64,000 bases of DNA from Vandiemenella viatica. Lineage: Eukaryota; Arthropoda; Insecta; Orthoptera; Morabidae. The notes beneath the pieces were generated by a model. That model was given only the letters and a program-made list of their open reading frames with translations. It was not told where the DNA came from and did no database searches. The stretch lies in contig JARYHS010011408.1 in the NCBI GenBank assembly GCA_031002005.1, positions 219,769,473 through 219,833,472 on the forward strand, given 5' to 3'. This document shows, piece by piece, positions 23,490 through 34,049 of this stretch. Within the stretch, counting starts at the first letter, position 1. Each line of letters opens with the position of its first letter. The position numbers and the translations under genes are program-made.

Positions 23490-24292
23490 TTAGTGAATGT
23501 ATTCGTTTTCTTGTTTTGAGACTGCTTTTTGTGTTGTTAGAGTGTTGTATAGTGTTTTGTTGGTTAAATTTGTGAATTCGTTTATTATTGTTTTTCCTAT
23601 TGCTATCGATTTGTGTATATGGTAGCTTTCCTGAAATGTAAGTAGATGATTTTTTGTGGTTGTTGATTGTAATATTTTCATTTCTGTATTTATATTGGTA
23701 GGAGGGTGATTATTGTCTAATAAATGTTCAGCAAATGTGGAGTGATTTGTGCAGCTTATTGCTCTGATGTGTTCTTTATATCTTATGTTAAAATTTCTGG
23801 ATGTCTGTCCTATGTATACAGCCTGACACTGTTGGCATGTTAACTGGTATATTCCTGCTTGTTGGTATAAGTCACTTTCAGTGTTGGAGTTTAGATGTTT
23901 GTGTAGTGTGTTATTTGTCCTGAAAGCAATTTGTATTCCTTGTTTCTTAAATATGTTGCTGATTCTGTGTGTGTGTTTATTATTGTATGTCATGGTGTAC
24001 CAGTGTTTCTTGGTTTGGTTCAGTGTGCTTGTGTTTTGTATCCTAGGTGGTATTTGTTTGTTGTTGTTGTTTTTTATTTTGTTGTTGAGCTGTTCAATAA
24101 GTTTTTGTGAGTACCCATTATTATTTGCTATTTGGATGATTGTGTTATATTCTCTGGTGTAGTCTTTCTCGGATAGGGGTATCATATTTAGCCTGTTTAG
24201 CATGTGTCTCAGTGCTGCTTGTTTGTGATTGTTTGGATGGTTAGAATTGTTGTGAATTATAGTGTCAGTGTGTGTGGGTTTTCTATATATGC
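23490..24292 (-). CDS. Penelope polyprotein C-terminus: RT end plus GIY-YIG (copy 2, partial)
   Basis: One frame runs from the gap edge to the stop at 23,490. It reads from the SIYRKPTHTDTIIH segment at the RT C-terminus, through LNNKIKNNNNKQIPPRIQN, directly into the GIY-YIG endonuclease (GIYQLTCQQC...YIGQTSRN). This shows the intact RT-endonuclease arrangement that copy 1 has lost. A compensating indel pair changes four residues (STTT here, INNH in copy 1) between the GIY-YIG core and the C-terminus. The N-terminal 1.7 kb is hidden by or missing at the N gap. Confidence 0.8.
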
Positions 24293-25292
24293 NNNNNNNN
24301 NNNNNNNNNNNNNNNNNNNNNNNNNNNNNNNNNNNNNNNNNNNNNNNNNNNNNNNNNNNNNNNNNNNNNNNNNNNNNNNNNNNNNNNNNNNNNNNNNNNN
24401 NNNNNNNNNNNNNNNNNNNNNNNNNNNNNNNNNNNNNNNNNNNNNNNNNNNNNNNNNNNNNNNNNNNNNNNNNNNNNNNNNNNNNNNNNNNNNNNNNNNN
24501 NNNNNNNNNNNNNNNNNNNNNNNNNNNNNNNNNNNNNNNNNNNNNNNNNNNNNNNNNNNNNNNNNNNNNNNNNNNNNNNNNNNNNNNNNNNNNNNNNNNN
24601 NNNNNNNNNNNNNNNNNNNNNNNNNNNNNNNNNNNNNNNNNNNNNNNNNNNNNNNNNNNNNNNNNNNNNNNNNNNNNNNNNNNNNNNNNNNNNNNNNNNN
24701 NNNNNNNNNNNNNNNNNNNNNNNNNNNNNNNNNNNNNNNNNNNNNNNNNNNNNNNNNNNNNNNNNNNNNNNNNNNNNNNNNNNNNNNNNNNNNNNNNNNN
24801 NNNNNNNNNNNNNNNNNNNNNNNNNNNNNNNNNNNNNNNNNNNNNNNNNNNNNNNNNNNNNNNNNNNNNNNNNNNNNNNNNNNNNNNNNNNNNNNNNNNN
24901 NNNNNNNNNNNNNNNNNNNNNNNNNNNNNNNNNNNNNNNNNNNNNNNNNNNNNNNNNNNNNNNNNNNNNNNNNNNNNNNNNNNNNNNNNNNNNNNNNNNN
25001 NNNNNNNNNNNNNNNNNNNNNNNNNNNNNNNNNNNNNNNNNNNNNNNNNNNNNNNNNNNNNNNNNNNNNNNNNNNNNNNNNNNNNNNNNNNNNNNNNNNN
25101 NNNNNNNNNNNNNNNNNNNNNNNNNNNNNNNNNNNNNNNNNNNNNNNNNNNNNNNNNNNNNNNNNNNNNNNNNNNNNNNNNNNNNNNNNNNNNNNNNNNN
25201 NNNNNNNNNNNNNNNNNNNNNNNNNNNNNNNNNNNNNNNNNNNNNNNNNNNNNNNNNNNNNNNNNNNNNNNNNNNNNNNNNNNNNNNNNNNN
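24293..25292. other. assembly gap (1,000 N)
   Basis: Exactly 1,000 unknown bases, a conventional placeholder length. It begins inside Penelope copy 2; the remaining part of that copy, if complete, would need about 1.7 kb. The sequence after the gap is not Penelope. Confidence 0.95.
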
Positions 25293-27230
25293 AGCCTGCC
25301 GTCCGAAACCCGTCTGTTCTCTCGCCCCGGCGAACTTAGCCGAATATGTCCGACCTCTGTTGGATTCTTTGGCCAAATCACATATCGAGGATATCACGTG
25401 ACATTAGGTGCCGACCTGAAGGTCCAATCAAAATGAGCGTATAACTCAAAATCCTGGGAATTTTTGTTGTATGTGAGCTTCGAGACTACAAATGGGCGGA
25501 GCAAGAAGTTTCCTCGTGGACCGAAGAGCGAGGAGCTGACATTCTAACTTCGATCGCACCAGTCTGAGGTTGACTTGGAAAGTTGACTTCTTTCGCTATC
25601 TGCAGCTTGCCTTGCTGGAGCAAGCTTATCACCGCAACACAGCCGGTAATGCGATGATACGCATTGCCAGACCAGAGATGCCTATAGCCGACTTGTGAGA
25701 TAATCTCACATATCGTGGGTCCGCTACACTCATCACAGACATCAGACGCAGAACTACAATGGTAATTTATTACGACCAAGCCATGTGATTGTGCATTCCG
25801 TGAAACAGAACCCGTAAGCGACTTTGAGAGGATAGGTCCATGTTCTCACTTTGTAATTGTAAAAACCCCTGAGCTAGCGGCATAATTTGCCAGAACTAGT
25901 TATTTTCGAATGATATATTGTTCATTCTGGCGCCCATGATTTTCTTGTTTAACTGTAAAGTCATAGTATTATGATACCTTTGTCTGAGGTCATCATAACT
26001 TGTATTTTTATTGTTCCAACTGTCATTATTTCTTGCATTTTGATTCTGAGATATTTAAAAGTAAATATACAGTTGTTTGCTTGCTCATGACGGCTAATTG
26101 TAACTCTGAGCGTTGCTTTTATGATTTTGCCAATTTGTGTTCATGTTAACGGTAAATTCGCTCAGACTTGTAATCGCCAGTGATCAGAAAATAAATGTCA
26201 TATTGTGACAATTTTTCCTAAATTCCAACTAACGTCGAGATTCTTGCAAAATTAAATAATTTTCACTCCTTCATAAAAATTAAAATTGAAAATCCACAAT
26301 TATTAATCATAAAGGTATGAAATATAATTGTAATGTGGTTTGCCCACCAAGGCACCCACCACAATCTGCATTGGGTAATTACAGAGCCAATTGATCATCC
26401 CATTTATTATGCATATATTTATATTTATAGAGTTAATAACCTTTCGCGATGCTACATTTCCAACAATTTCCAACATGTTTTGCTGCTGATCATCATTTTT
26501 TCAATCTTTCACATAAATCTACCGTTACAATTGCTAATTCCAGCATCTGTGTCAAAAATAACTCTTCAGAATTTATGATGTTACTGTGATACGAATGCAC
26601 TCCTTGAATGCTTACGTTTCAATGCCTCACCCTCTCCGCTACTGAAAGAAATTCTTATCTCTGTCACCGATTAAGAAATGTAAATATCACACGATAATTC
26701 TTTTCAGTTCTTCTTAAGGTGCCTTCTCCTATCAGTGGATGGAGGTCCACATATCTAGCGTCAGACGTGACGTTGCAGCATGGAAAGCCTCTTCTGACGT
26801 ACAGTTGTATCTTCTCCCAGTGTCCTTCAGCCACGAATTCCTTCTCATGCCAAATGTTGTTGCTGGCAGTATTGACATACGATGTCCACGAAATGTGCCA
26901 CAATTTTAAACCACAAACAAAAATCTACCGGAGAAACTGTGAATGCTAGAGTCCCACAGTTAACCCTAACCTCTTAGGTTGTTATTATTTTTAAACATAT
27001 TACAAATCGGTTTTCTTCAGGAGACAGGTTAAACAGTAGAATGTATGGTGATGGCTTCCCTGTCATATTATCCTGCCTGCATGATTTTTGGGAGACCTCT
27101 CACGTAACTTACAGCTTTGTATATCCAATAAAAATCTGAGATCTCGCGTGCTAGCAGCAAGCAGTTCTGACAACGCACGTCTCGTTTAAACTTATTAGTA
27201 ATCATGTGTATTGCCACTTTCGCTTACGAA
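25293..27230. other. unassigned stretch
   Basis: The first 500 bp after the gap is moderately G+C-rich, the remainder AT-rich. Short frames at 25,486-25,779, 26,664-26,903 and others show no domain. No terminal repeats were found. Confidence 0.45.
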
Positions 27231-27445
27231 TGTGGTGAAATACTTCTTCCACCAACATATTTGAATCAAAATGACAGGAAAGATAAGATTAGAGAAATAA
27301 GGTGCCGCACTGATTCTTAAATAAATTCTTTTTTCCTCGTACCATTCGGGATTGGAATGCACAGCAAAGAGATTAGCTTTGGTGTTGAGCACCCTCTGCC
27401 ACCCACAATTTTTTAATTTCGGAGTATACTTGTAGATGTAGATAA
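27231..27445 (+). repeat. CR1-like LINE 3' end
   Basis: GAAATACTTCTTCCACCAAC and AAGATTAGAGAAATAAGGTG match the end of the LINE at 16.4-16.5 kb. Here the 3' UTR is longer (GGGATTGGAATGCACAGC, GTTGAGCACCCTCTGCC) and ends in TTGTAGATGTAGATAATG. A severely 5'-truncated insertion of the same family. Confidence 0.65.
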
Positions 27446-27692
27446 TGCAGAATAATGTGTAAGAGACTGCGGAATAAATGTGTATTTAAATGAAACTCTA
27501 AGTGTGATTAATGTTGGCGAAAAAGTTGACGAATCTCTCTGCGTAGACGAAACAAGGAAAGGTGGAGTATAATTTTTTTTTTCAGGTGAGAGGAAATATT
27601 ATTTGTATTAAATATGACGGGAGTGTCCATATTAGACGACTTCTAATGCATAAAAAGGACGCTAGAGTTATAGTTGTATAAAAGGATTAGTT

Positions 27693-28495
27693 TTTTAAAA
27701 AAATCTATTTTATTGACACTTGGCCTGTTGGCCATAAAGTCAAGATACTTATACTTAGTGCTGTATCTTTATATATATACATACTTTCACCCACATTAAC
27801 ATATACCCATTACACATACATACAACTCACTGTTCATATTGTAGTATCACATCATAGTTAACTAATTATATATAACAGAAATAGTAATTTACATAGCATT
27901 AAGAACATTAAGGACATAAAATTATAAAAGGAGGTTAAACAGCACTTTAAAAGTTAAAACATTACAAACGCATTAAATCACAGATTCACAATAGGATTTT
28001 GATAATCAAATGGTTTTTATACATGTCAAAGTTAAATGTGTTATGAAGCGTTTCCATTAAAACTTTTTAACAATAAAACAGTAACCATAATTGTTTGAAA
28101 TATTGAGGAGTAGAGTGGGTTCTACCCGGTTATATTTCTATATGGTTTCTTGTCACGAAGTGCACCATCCTCTGGTATACTGAGATATTTTCTAGGGCAA
28201 GGAGGTGGCCTACATTAACGGGATAACTTATGTCCCAATGTTTTAGATCTTTCCAGAAAGTATCTGTTTCTTCTTTGTAATTCTTACATCCGAAGAATAT
28301 ATGGTTTGTATCGGCCTCGGACTTCCCCGTCGCACTGACAAAGTGAGAGTTTGCTAAATTTATTTTGTACAAGTGGCTTCCCAATCCGCCGTGATTGAAT
28401 TTTAATCTCGATATTATAGCCACAGCTTTTTTTTTTGTGGGATATTTTTTCTGAAATTGTTGTGTTGTCGGTATTTGCGGTTGTATCTGCATGTT
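27693..28495 (-). pseudogene. LINE ORF2 C-terminus and 3' UTR
   Basis: The minus-strand frame 28,492-28,130 reads as a Jockey/I/R1-type tail: ISRLKFNHGGLGSHLYKINL, then a decayed zinc knuckle (one Cys pair lost, NHIFFGCKNY kept) and VGHLLALENISVYQRMV. In intact elements this follows reverse transcriptase. About 430 bp of AT-rich 3' UTR follow, with GGCCAACAGGCCAAGTGTCA, AATAAA and an A-rich end near 27,693. Inactive. Confidence 0.6.
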
Positions 28496-28559
28496 GTCTC
28501 TTACTTTGTGTTGGTCACTGAATTGCCACAGTATTCGGAATCCACACCTCTAGCATGTA

Positions 28560-29217
28560 CAGTGTGATTATAATTAATGTTTTATTTTCAAAACGATCTA
28601 AAAAACGAACCACTGATTAGAATGACGTCAAAATTGAACGGCGTATTATTGAATAAGGTGGAAAGAACATTAATGCAAGATGGCGGTTCTCCGCACATTG
28701 CAAATCGAGTGAAGCAGTTGTTGAGGCGACATTTCCGAAATGCTAGAATTATCAGTCGTCATTTCCCTACAGCCTGGCCGGCCCGATCACCTGATCTTAA
28801 CCCGCGTGATTTCTGGCTGTGGGGTTATCTGAAAGATGTTGTGTTCAGTACTCCAATTGCCAACGTAGCTGAATTGAAGACACGCATTGCACAACACATT
28901 CTGAACTTGACCCCAGTGACACTTCGATCGGTTGTGGAACATGCTGTTTCCCCGATTTAATCTTGTTGCACACAGCACTGGACAGCATACTGAAAATGTT
29001 TTGCGCCAGTCTCGCGAAACTTAAAAACCGATTGGATGGATGCTTTTTATGCGGTTTTTGGCCTCAGGACAGTTAAAAACCGATTGGATGGATGCTTTTT
29101 TGTTTCATGTTCTTTCCCCTTTCTTCAATAATACGCCGTTCAATTTTGACGTCATTCTAATCAGTGGTTCGTTTTTTAGAGAGTTTTGAAACTTGAATCT
29201 TAACTATAATCACCCCG
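28560..29217 (+). mobile_element. internally deleted mariner
   Basis: The TIRs are about 100 bp and very similar inside: both carry AAAAAACGAACCACTGATTA and GACGTCAAAATTGAACGGCG. The outer ends are CAGTGTGATTATA and its partner CGGGGTGATTATA, and TA flanks both (28,558-28,559; 29,218-29,219). The interior keeps only the C-terminal part of a transposase plus a 27-bp direct duplication (TTAAAAACCGATTGGATGGA) at about 29,020 and 29,070. Confidence 0.8.
28620..28960 (+). pseudogene. mariner transposase C-terminal remnant
   Basis: The frame holds the last third of a mariner-type transposase: LMQDGGSPHIANRVKQLLRR with the second catalytic aspartate, SRHFPTAWPARSPDLNPRDF, WLWGYLKDVVF and a C-terminal helix to the stop at 28,960. 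The DNA-binding domain and first aspartate are deleted; the frame simply continues in from the left TIR. It cannot transpose itself but keeps both ends for action in trans. Confidence 0.75.
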
Positions 29218-29289
29218 TATTCCAATGCTTCAAGCATCGCAAACACTTCAGCTTGTAACGTACCCTTTTCGTTACCTTTTATTTCGTGG

Positions 29290-29940
29290 AGAACACATGT
29301 GAGTGTTACCTTATCATACTTTGAAATTAATACTTTTACTTATATTTCCTGCACCAGACTAGTACATAAGTATTTCCTTGATCCCTCTTTGTCCGTTGTT
29401 GGTTTTATTCCGATACTCACGCTGTAAATCAAATTATTATTAATCAAATTCTTATCATACAAACTTAAAATCAACTCCTTTGTTTATATCTATTTTTCAA
29501 TCTCAAATAAAACACTTTCTACTTATCTCACAACTTTTATATTTCCTATTTAACAGACGATTATCTTTTTCAAAGTCATATTACATTATCTTTATTAAAC
29601 CCTAATTTCCTTGCCCTCAGGCTATTATTTTCTTGTTATTAATCCCGCCAGGATTCTTCGTGGCTTCCATCTAGCCATTCTGTTTTATCTTTTATCTTAA
29701 ACCATATTCTTTCGACAACCAACACGTCCTCTTCCTTCCAAATCATTTCTTCAACTCTCTCGACTGTTATTTATTTTCCAGAGATCTCATTATATCCATC
29801 TTGACATGCTTTGACCTTGGAACTTAAAATTCAGAGTTAGTAACTTATATACAATTAAAATTTTTAAATAAAAAATAGCTTTAATAATGTAAAAATGACA
29901 AAATGTGAGGTTGTTTACCTCACCAGCTGTAAAAGAGGAT
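29290..29940. repeat. interspersed repeat, copy A (pair with 34 kb)
   Basis: Similar along its length to 34,050-34,615: GCACCAGACTAGT/GCATCAGACTAGTTC, GCCCTCAGGCT/GCCCTCGGGCT, AATCCCGCCAGGAT in both, and a shared hairpin GTGAGGTTGTTTACCTCAC at 29,905-29,923. The type of element is unknown. Confidence 0.55.
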
Positions 29941-30174
29941 GTTTCCGCACGTAGCTTAAACAGCCTTTCCACTCCGGTATAATGTGTGAAAGGATGCAGA
30001 TTAAAAGTATATTTAAGTGAAACTTAGCGAAAAAGTTGATGAATTTCTCTATGTGCATGAGAGAAAGAAAGGTGCAATGTAATTTTCCCTTTCATGTAAA
30101 AGGAAGTATTATCATATCGGGTGAGCCCAAATCTAATGCATAACAGAGGAAGCTAAATGTATTCTATTTGCTAA

Positions 30175-30536
30175 GGGAGCGTGCATAAACCACGTAGCTC
30201 CATTTTGCCCTCCTGTGAACCTCCCCCACGTAGCCCTACGTAACTTTTGCCTCTACCCCCCCCACGTAGCACGTAGCTTTTTTCCCTTTTGATTCCAGTA
30301 GACATTTTGTGCTGTTTTCTCTTGACAGACTATTGTAAATAGATAATTAACTGTGGGAAATAAGTATTCACATGCTGTTGTGGGTTCTGTTCCTCATTTT
30401 AATTGTGAAAAATGTTATGAAAGGTAAGCTACGTGGCCTGGCTCGGAACCCCCCCCCCCACGTAGCCCAGCGTAGCGTTACAGCAAACCCCTCCCCCTCC
30501 CCCTTGGACCGAGCCACGTAGTTTGTGCACGGTCCC
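30175..30536. mobile_element. Harbinger-type MITE, second full copy
   Basis: Ends GGGAGCGTGCATAAACCACG and, from the right on the other strand, GGGACCGTGCACAAACTACG. Flanked by TAA on both sides (30,172-30,174; 30,537-30,539). Interior shares long blocks with 4,496-4,890, for example AATGTTATGAAAGGTAAGCT and TAGCACGTAGCTTTTTTCCC. Two copies with matching ends and duplications confirm the boundaries. Confidence 0.75.
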
Positions 30537-30539
30537 TAA

Positions 30540-31914
30540 GAGGATCCAGAGAAATCGATGGAAGGTAATGTAAATTGTTGCTTTTGTAACGAGAGACGGC
30601 TTAGAGTAGTAATTTATTTCTAATATACTAAATAATTGAAAGATTTAAAGTTAGTGGTTGACCGTAGAGGCTAGTCGTGATGGTGAGATGGTTTACTGAA
30701 CGACCGAGTGCGAGACACTCGTGCTAGTGAGAGACACTCCCGCGGTGGGCCTCACACCTGCTCTATATTAAGGTAGCGCTTCCGCTGCCCCAGAACATGT
30801 CGACAGGCGACCCTCAGGCCCGATCGGGGTTTTCCCGCCGTAAAACAGTTCGACACAGTGAAACACGCTGAGCACACTTCAACCGGTGTAAACTCTCTGG
30901 GCTGGCCTCGGACTTGTAAACATGCGCTCCCCTCTTTCCCATATTTTTAGATGAACCGCAACTTTGCCAAATGTTTGCCCGACTGCGCGATCGCAGAATA
31001 TTCGTGGAGGTTCCGGGAGTGCCCGATGACATGAATATCAACATTTTACTCTCAGACTCGGAGCTGGAACACAAACACGTAACTGAGCTTCTAAACCAGA
31101 AGTCCCTCAAACGCTTCTCTGCTCCTAACACACACAGTAATTTCGGGATTGTTTTACAGCTTTCACTCAGCTAAAACTAAATTACTCAGTTCTCCATGGC
31201 GCTTTCATCAAAGGTGAAAACTTATAATAAAAGAGGGGTGGGGCTGGACGTTCTCCTCCAGCGAAATACTGGTACTGACCTTTTAAAATTTGGATTAAAT
31301 GCTTCCTTATAATGTCCTCTTCACGTTGTACACTCTCCTTTTCCGGAAAAGTCGCCACGAATTTAATTAAAATGCCGAAATATGAAACTGCAGCGCAGCT
31401 ATTAGCTGCCGCCGGCGCTGCGAAATCAATGATAATCTCTTGAAATGTTGGTTTAATTCTTTGTTGTAATATTTTCTTGCCGTTTTACACGGCCATAGTG
31501 TACCTCTCACCCACCATGCTCGGTCTAGTTTTTGCCTGGTACTGCCACAAACAGAGTCACAGATGTATCGCATGAAACAATTAGTCACTTAAAGAAATTG
31601 GTCATTAAGTTCCACCGTTAACTTCAGATCCATTTCCCACAACACGCCCTCATCACAATCACCTGTATAAAACACCAGTAAATATTCACCTTACCTCATC
31701 CAGAATGCTTGACTATACGCTCATAATCGTAGAATCCTACCACATCTAGAGCCTCCAATAAATTTTTGTTCGGTACGTTTGATGTGAATTTCTGGCTCCG
31801 TTAGGTAGTTTTGACAAATTATCTACAGAGTTCATTAGAGATAAAGTCATAAAGAATTTCAATTGATGGATATACTAAATCTGTATGATCTTACGACCTG
31901 GTGACAGAGTTTGA
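30540..31914. other. unassigned stretch
   Basis: 30,690-31,180 is G+C-richer and has a 67-codon frame (30,971-31,174 plus) without recognisable motif. The remainder shows no repeat terminus or RNA. Confidence 0.4.
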
Positions 31915-32130
31915 CCGAGCGTGGTGGGTGAGTGGTAACGCGCTGGCCTCGCATTCGGGAGGACGCGGGTTCGAATCCCGTCCGGCCATCCAGATTTGGG
32001 TTTTCGATGGTTTCCCCAAATCACTCCAGACGAATGCCGGTATGCTTCCTTCAAAAGGCCATGACTGAATTCCTTCCCGTTCCTTGCCCTTAGTCCTTTC
32101 CCGGGTCTAATGGGCTCTCTACTTCAAATG
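31915..32130 (+). repeat. SINE1 copy
   Basis: CCGAGCGTGGTGGGTGAGTG starts the tRNA-like head with the A box; GGGTTCGAATCCC is box B. The body has GATTTGGG, GATGGTTTCCCCAAATCACT and CCTTCCCGTTCC; the 3' tail is truncated and runs into a SINE2 copy. Confidence 0.75.
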
Positions 32131-32139
32131 GCTGGAGTT

Positions 32140-32290
32140 ACAGTTTAAAGTGGAACCCGAAGCACGGAACATCCTGGCGTACTCGCATGATCAAGAAGAA
32201 CTCTTAAACATTCGTAGACCCATTGGTATTTGAAGACGCGATCCTGAACTTTAACAGCTTGCGTCTTAGCCACTTAGCCACCAGAAACGG
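32140..32290 (-). repeat. SINE2 copy
   Basis: The minus strand begins GGTGGCTAAGTGGCTAAGAC (A-box-like) and continues to GTACGCCAGGATGTTCCGTG and GGTTCCACTTTAAACTGTAA, the SINE2 signature. It lies tail to tail with the preceding SINE1. Confidence 0.55.
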
Positions 32291-32809
32291 AAAATAATGT
32301 TCCGTGTGTAGTTATGAGGAGTCATATCGCTTTTTACATTAACCTATGAGGCAAGCGAATATTTTGGCACTTTAAACCAGTACCAGCCAAGGCAATGACA
32401 TTAAATCTTCAGGCAGGATGTTGCCTTGATAGACGCCTGTTTGAAGTACTGCATTCCATTTTCGTGGAGGGAAGTCAAATTATCTGAACCCGTATTATCT
32501 CCAAACAACGACTGAGAAATCAAACAGTTCAATACAGATTAGCGTCCTTTTCAAATACAGCTATCCGCTGTGATTTACTAATTCTAAGGTCACCAACATG
32601 TTTTGTAACTTAATTGGTTTAATTGAAACTGATACATGCATTTAAAGAGGAGCCATGCCGATAAAACTGTGCGCAACGTTATGAGTGTCAAATTATCATC
32701 GAAATTAATAAAAGGCCAAGCTTGATCAATGTGTAATCGTGTACCAGAGTCCGTAGCGCTGACGTCACGCACACAGCCTTCGTTCGTGGATTAACAACGG
32801 TCAGAGATA

Positions 32810-33827
32810 TCTCTACATATGAGCGTTATTCTATCATATATATAATTTCTATAAGGTATTTTTTTGTCACAAGCCTGTATCTTCCTTCATATTTAACCGA
32901 AATCAATGCATGAGGTGTCACTATAAAGCTTATGGTCACCACTTTGGTCACATCATATTTTAAGAAATGAAGTTTTTGGAATTCGACCCTTAAAGGACGA
33001 AAATGTCAATATTTCTAAAATGTTGTTTTCTGTGTTAAAAGTCATTTATCTCCCTGGATACCTATCTGAAATCGTTTAATGAAGTATCATTTTAAATATT
33101 AAGATCTCCGCTTCAGTGACGTCATATATTAAGACAGAAATTTTTCGGAATTCGACCCTTAAAGGGCAAAAGGATCAATATTTTTGCAATTCGTTTTTTT
33201 TTTCACGAGCGATTTATCTCCCCTAATATCAAACCGATATAGATAAAGTCTCCGCCGTGGTAACATTATATTTTATGAAAGGAATTTTTCGTAATTCGAC
33301 CCTTAAATGGCAAAAAAGTTAAATTTCTAAAATGCGTTTTTTGTATCTGGAGCCATTTATCTCCCTGGATATCTAACCAACATCGATAAATGAAGTAGGA
33401 TTATAAGGAGTATTGTCTCAGCTTTGTGAAATCATATTTTAAGGATGAATGTTTTTGGAATTCAACCATTAAAGGGAAAAAGTATAAATTTTTCTATAAC
33501 GCATTTTTGTGTCACGAGCGATTTATCTCCCTTAATATGTAACCGATATAGATAAATGAGATATCATATTAAAGACTATGGTTTCCGCCGTGGTAACATA
33601 ATATTCTAAGACAGAAATTTGTCTTAATTCAACCCTTAAACGGTAAAAACATCAATTTTTCTTAAATACGTTTTATGTCTTTCGAGCCTTTTATCTCCCT
33701 GGATTTCTAACCAAAATCAATAAAAGAACTAGGATTATGAGGAGCAATGACTCAGCTTTGGTAACATCATATTCAACCTCACTTTTCATCACATTTTTTT
33801 CGCGAAATTTTCGCACGGGTCGTCTAG
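32810..33827 (+). mobile_element. non-autonomous Helitron
   Basis: The 5' end is TCTCTACATATGAGCG after an A (32,809). The 3' end has the hairpin GCGAAATTTTCGC (33,802-33,814), then ten bases, then CTAG (33,824-33,827) and a T. TC start, hairpin, CTRR end and insertion between A and T with no duplication are the Helitron rules. No Rep/helicase is encoded in 1,018 bp. Nearly all the interior is a tandem array. Confidence 0.75.
32890..33780. repeat. about 166-bp tandem array inside the Helitron
   Basis: The anchor GGAATTCGACCCTTAAA and variants starts at about 32,978, 33,147, 33,291, 33,457 and 33,623, giving spacings of 169, 144, 166 and 166. A second anchor is ATTTATCTCCCT. Units alternate: one type has CACGAGCGATTTATCTCCCY with AACCGATATAGATAAA and CCGCCGTGGTAACAT, the other has GAGCCATTTATCTCCCTGGA with CTCAGCTTTG. 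That is a two-unit higher-order pattern. Confidence 0.75.
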
Positions 33828-34049
33828 TTAGTAATAATTCTATTTAGTTAATCAATTGCGAAGAAATAATTGCCAGAACACTGAAAGAAAAGTAAATTTT
33901 TCGTTTCAAACAACATACTAATTATTAGTTACTTTTGTTTATTCATATTCATTCAATGTAGATGTTTTCGGTATATTCTTCAAGAAAAAGGTAAGAAATA
34001 TGGGATCAAGTTCATATCGCGATGCTGTGTGTAAGGTTCTTTATTTTAT

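Larger units (their letters stand above)
22948..24292 (-). mobile_element. Penelope-like element, copy 2 (cut by assembly gap)
   Basis: Nearly identical to 19,924-21,271 with an offset of 3,024 bp. It supplies the pseudo-LTR in front of copy 1 and contains its own endonuclease coding region; its RT palm motifs would lie in or beyond the N gap. Only three indels were noticed against copy 1: one T fewer at 24,070-24,075, and a compensating pair near 23,651 and 23,667. Confidence 0.85.

Noticed and set aside
24204..25436. Long apparent reading frames on both strands across 24.2-25.4 kb
   Set aside because: They run through the 1,000-N gap; the unknown bases hide stops, so the length means nothing.
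30971..31174. 67-codon frame after a possible splice acceptor
   Set aside because: No recognisable domain and no partner exon found.
31915..31995. A tRNA gene at the start of a SINE1
   Set aside because: The same head occurs many times with a common non-tRNA body, so these are SINE heads.
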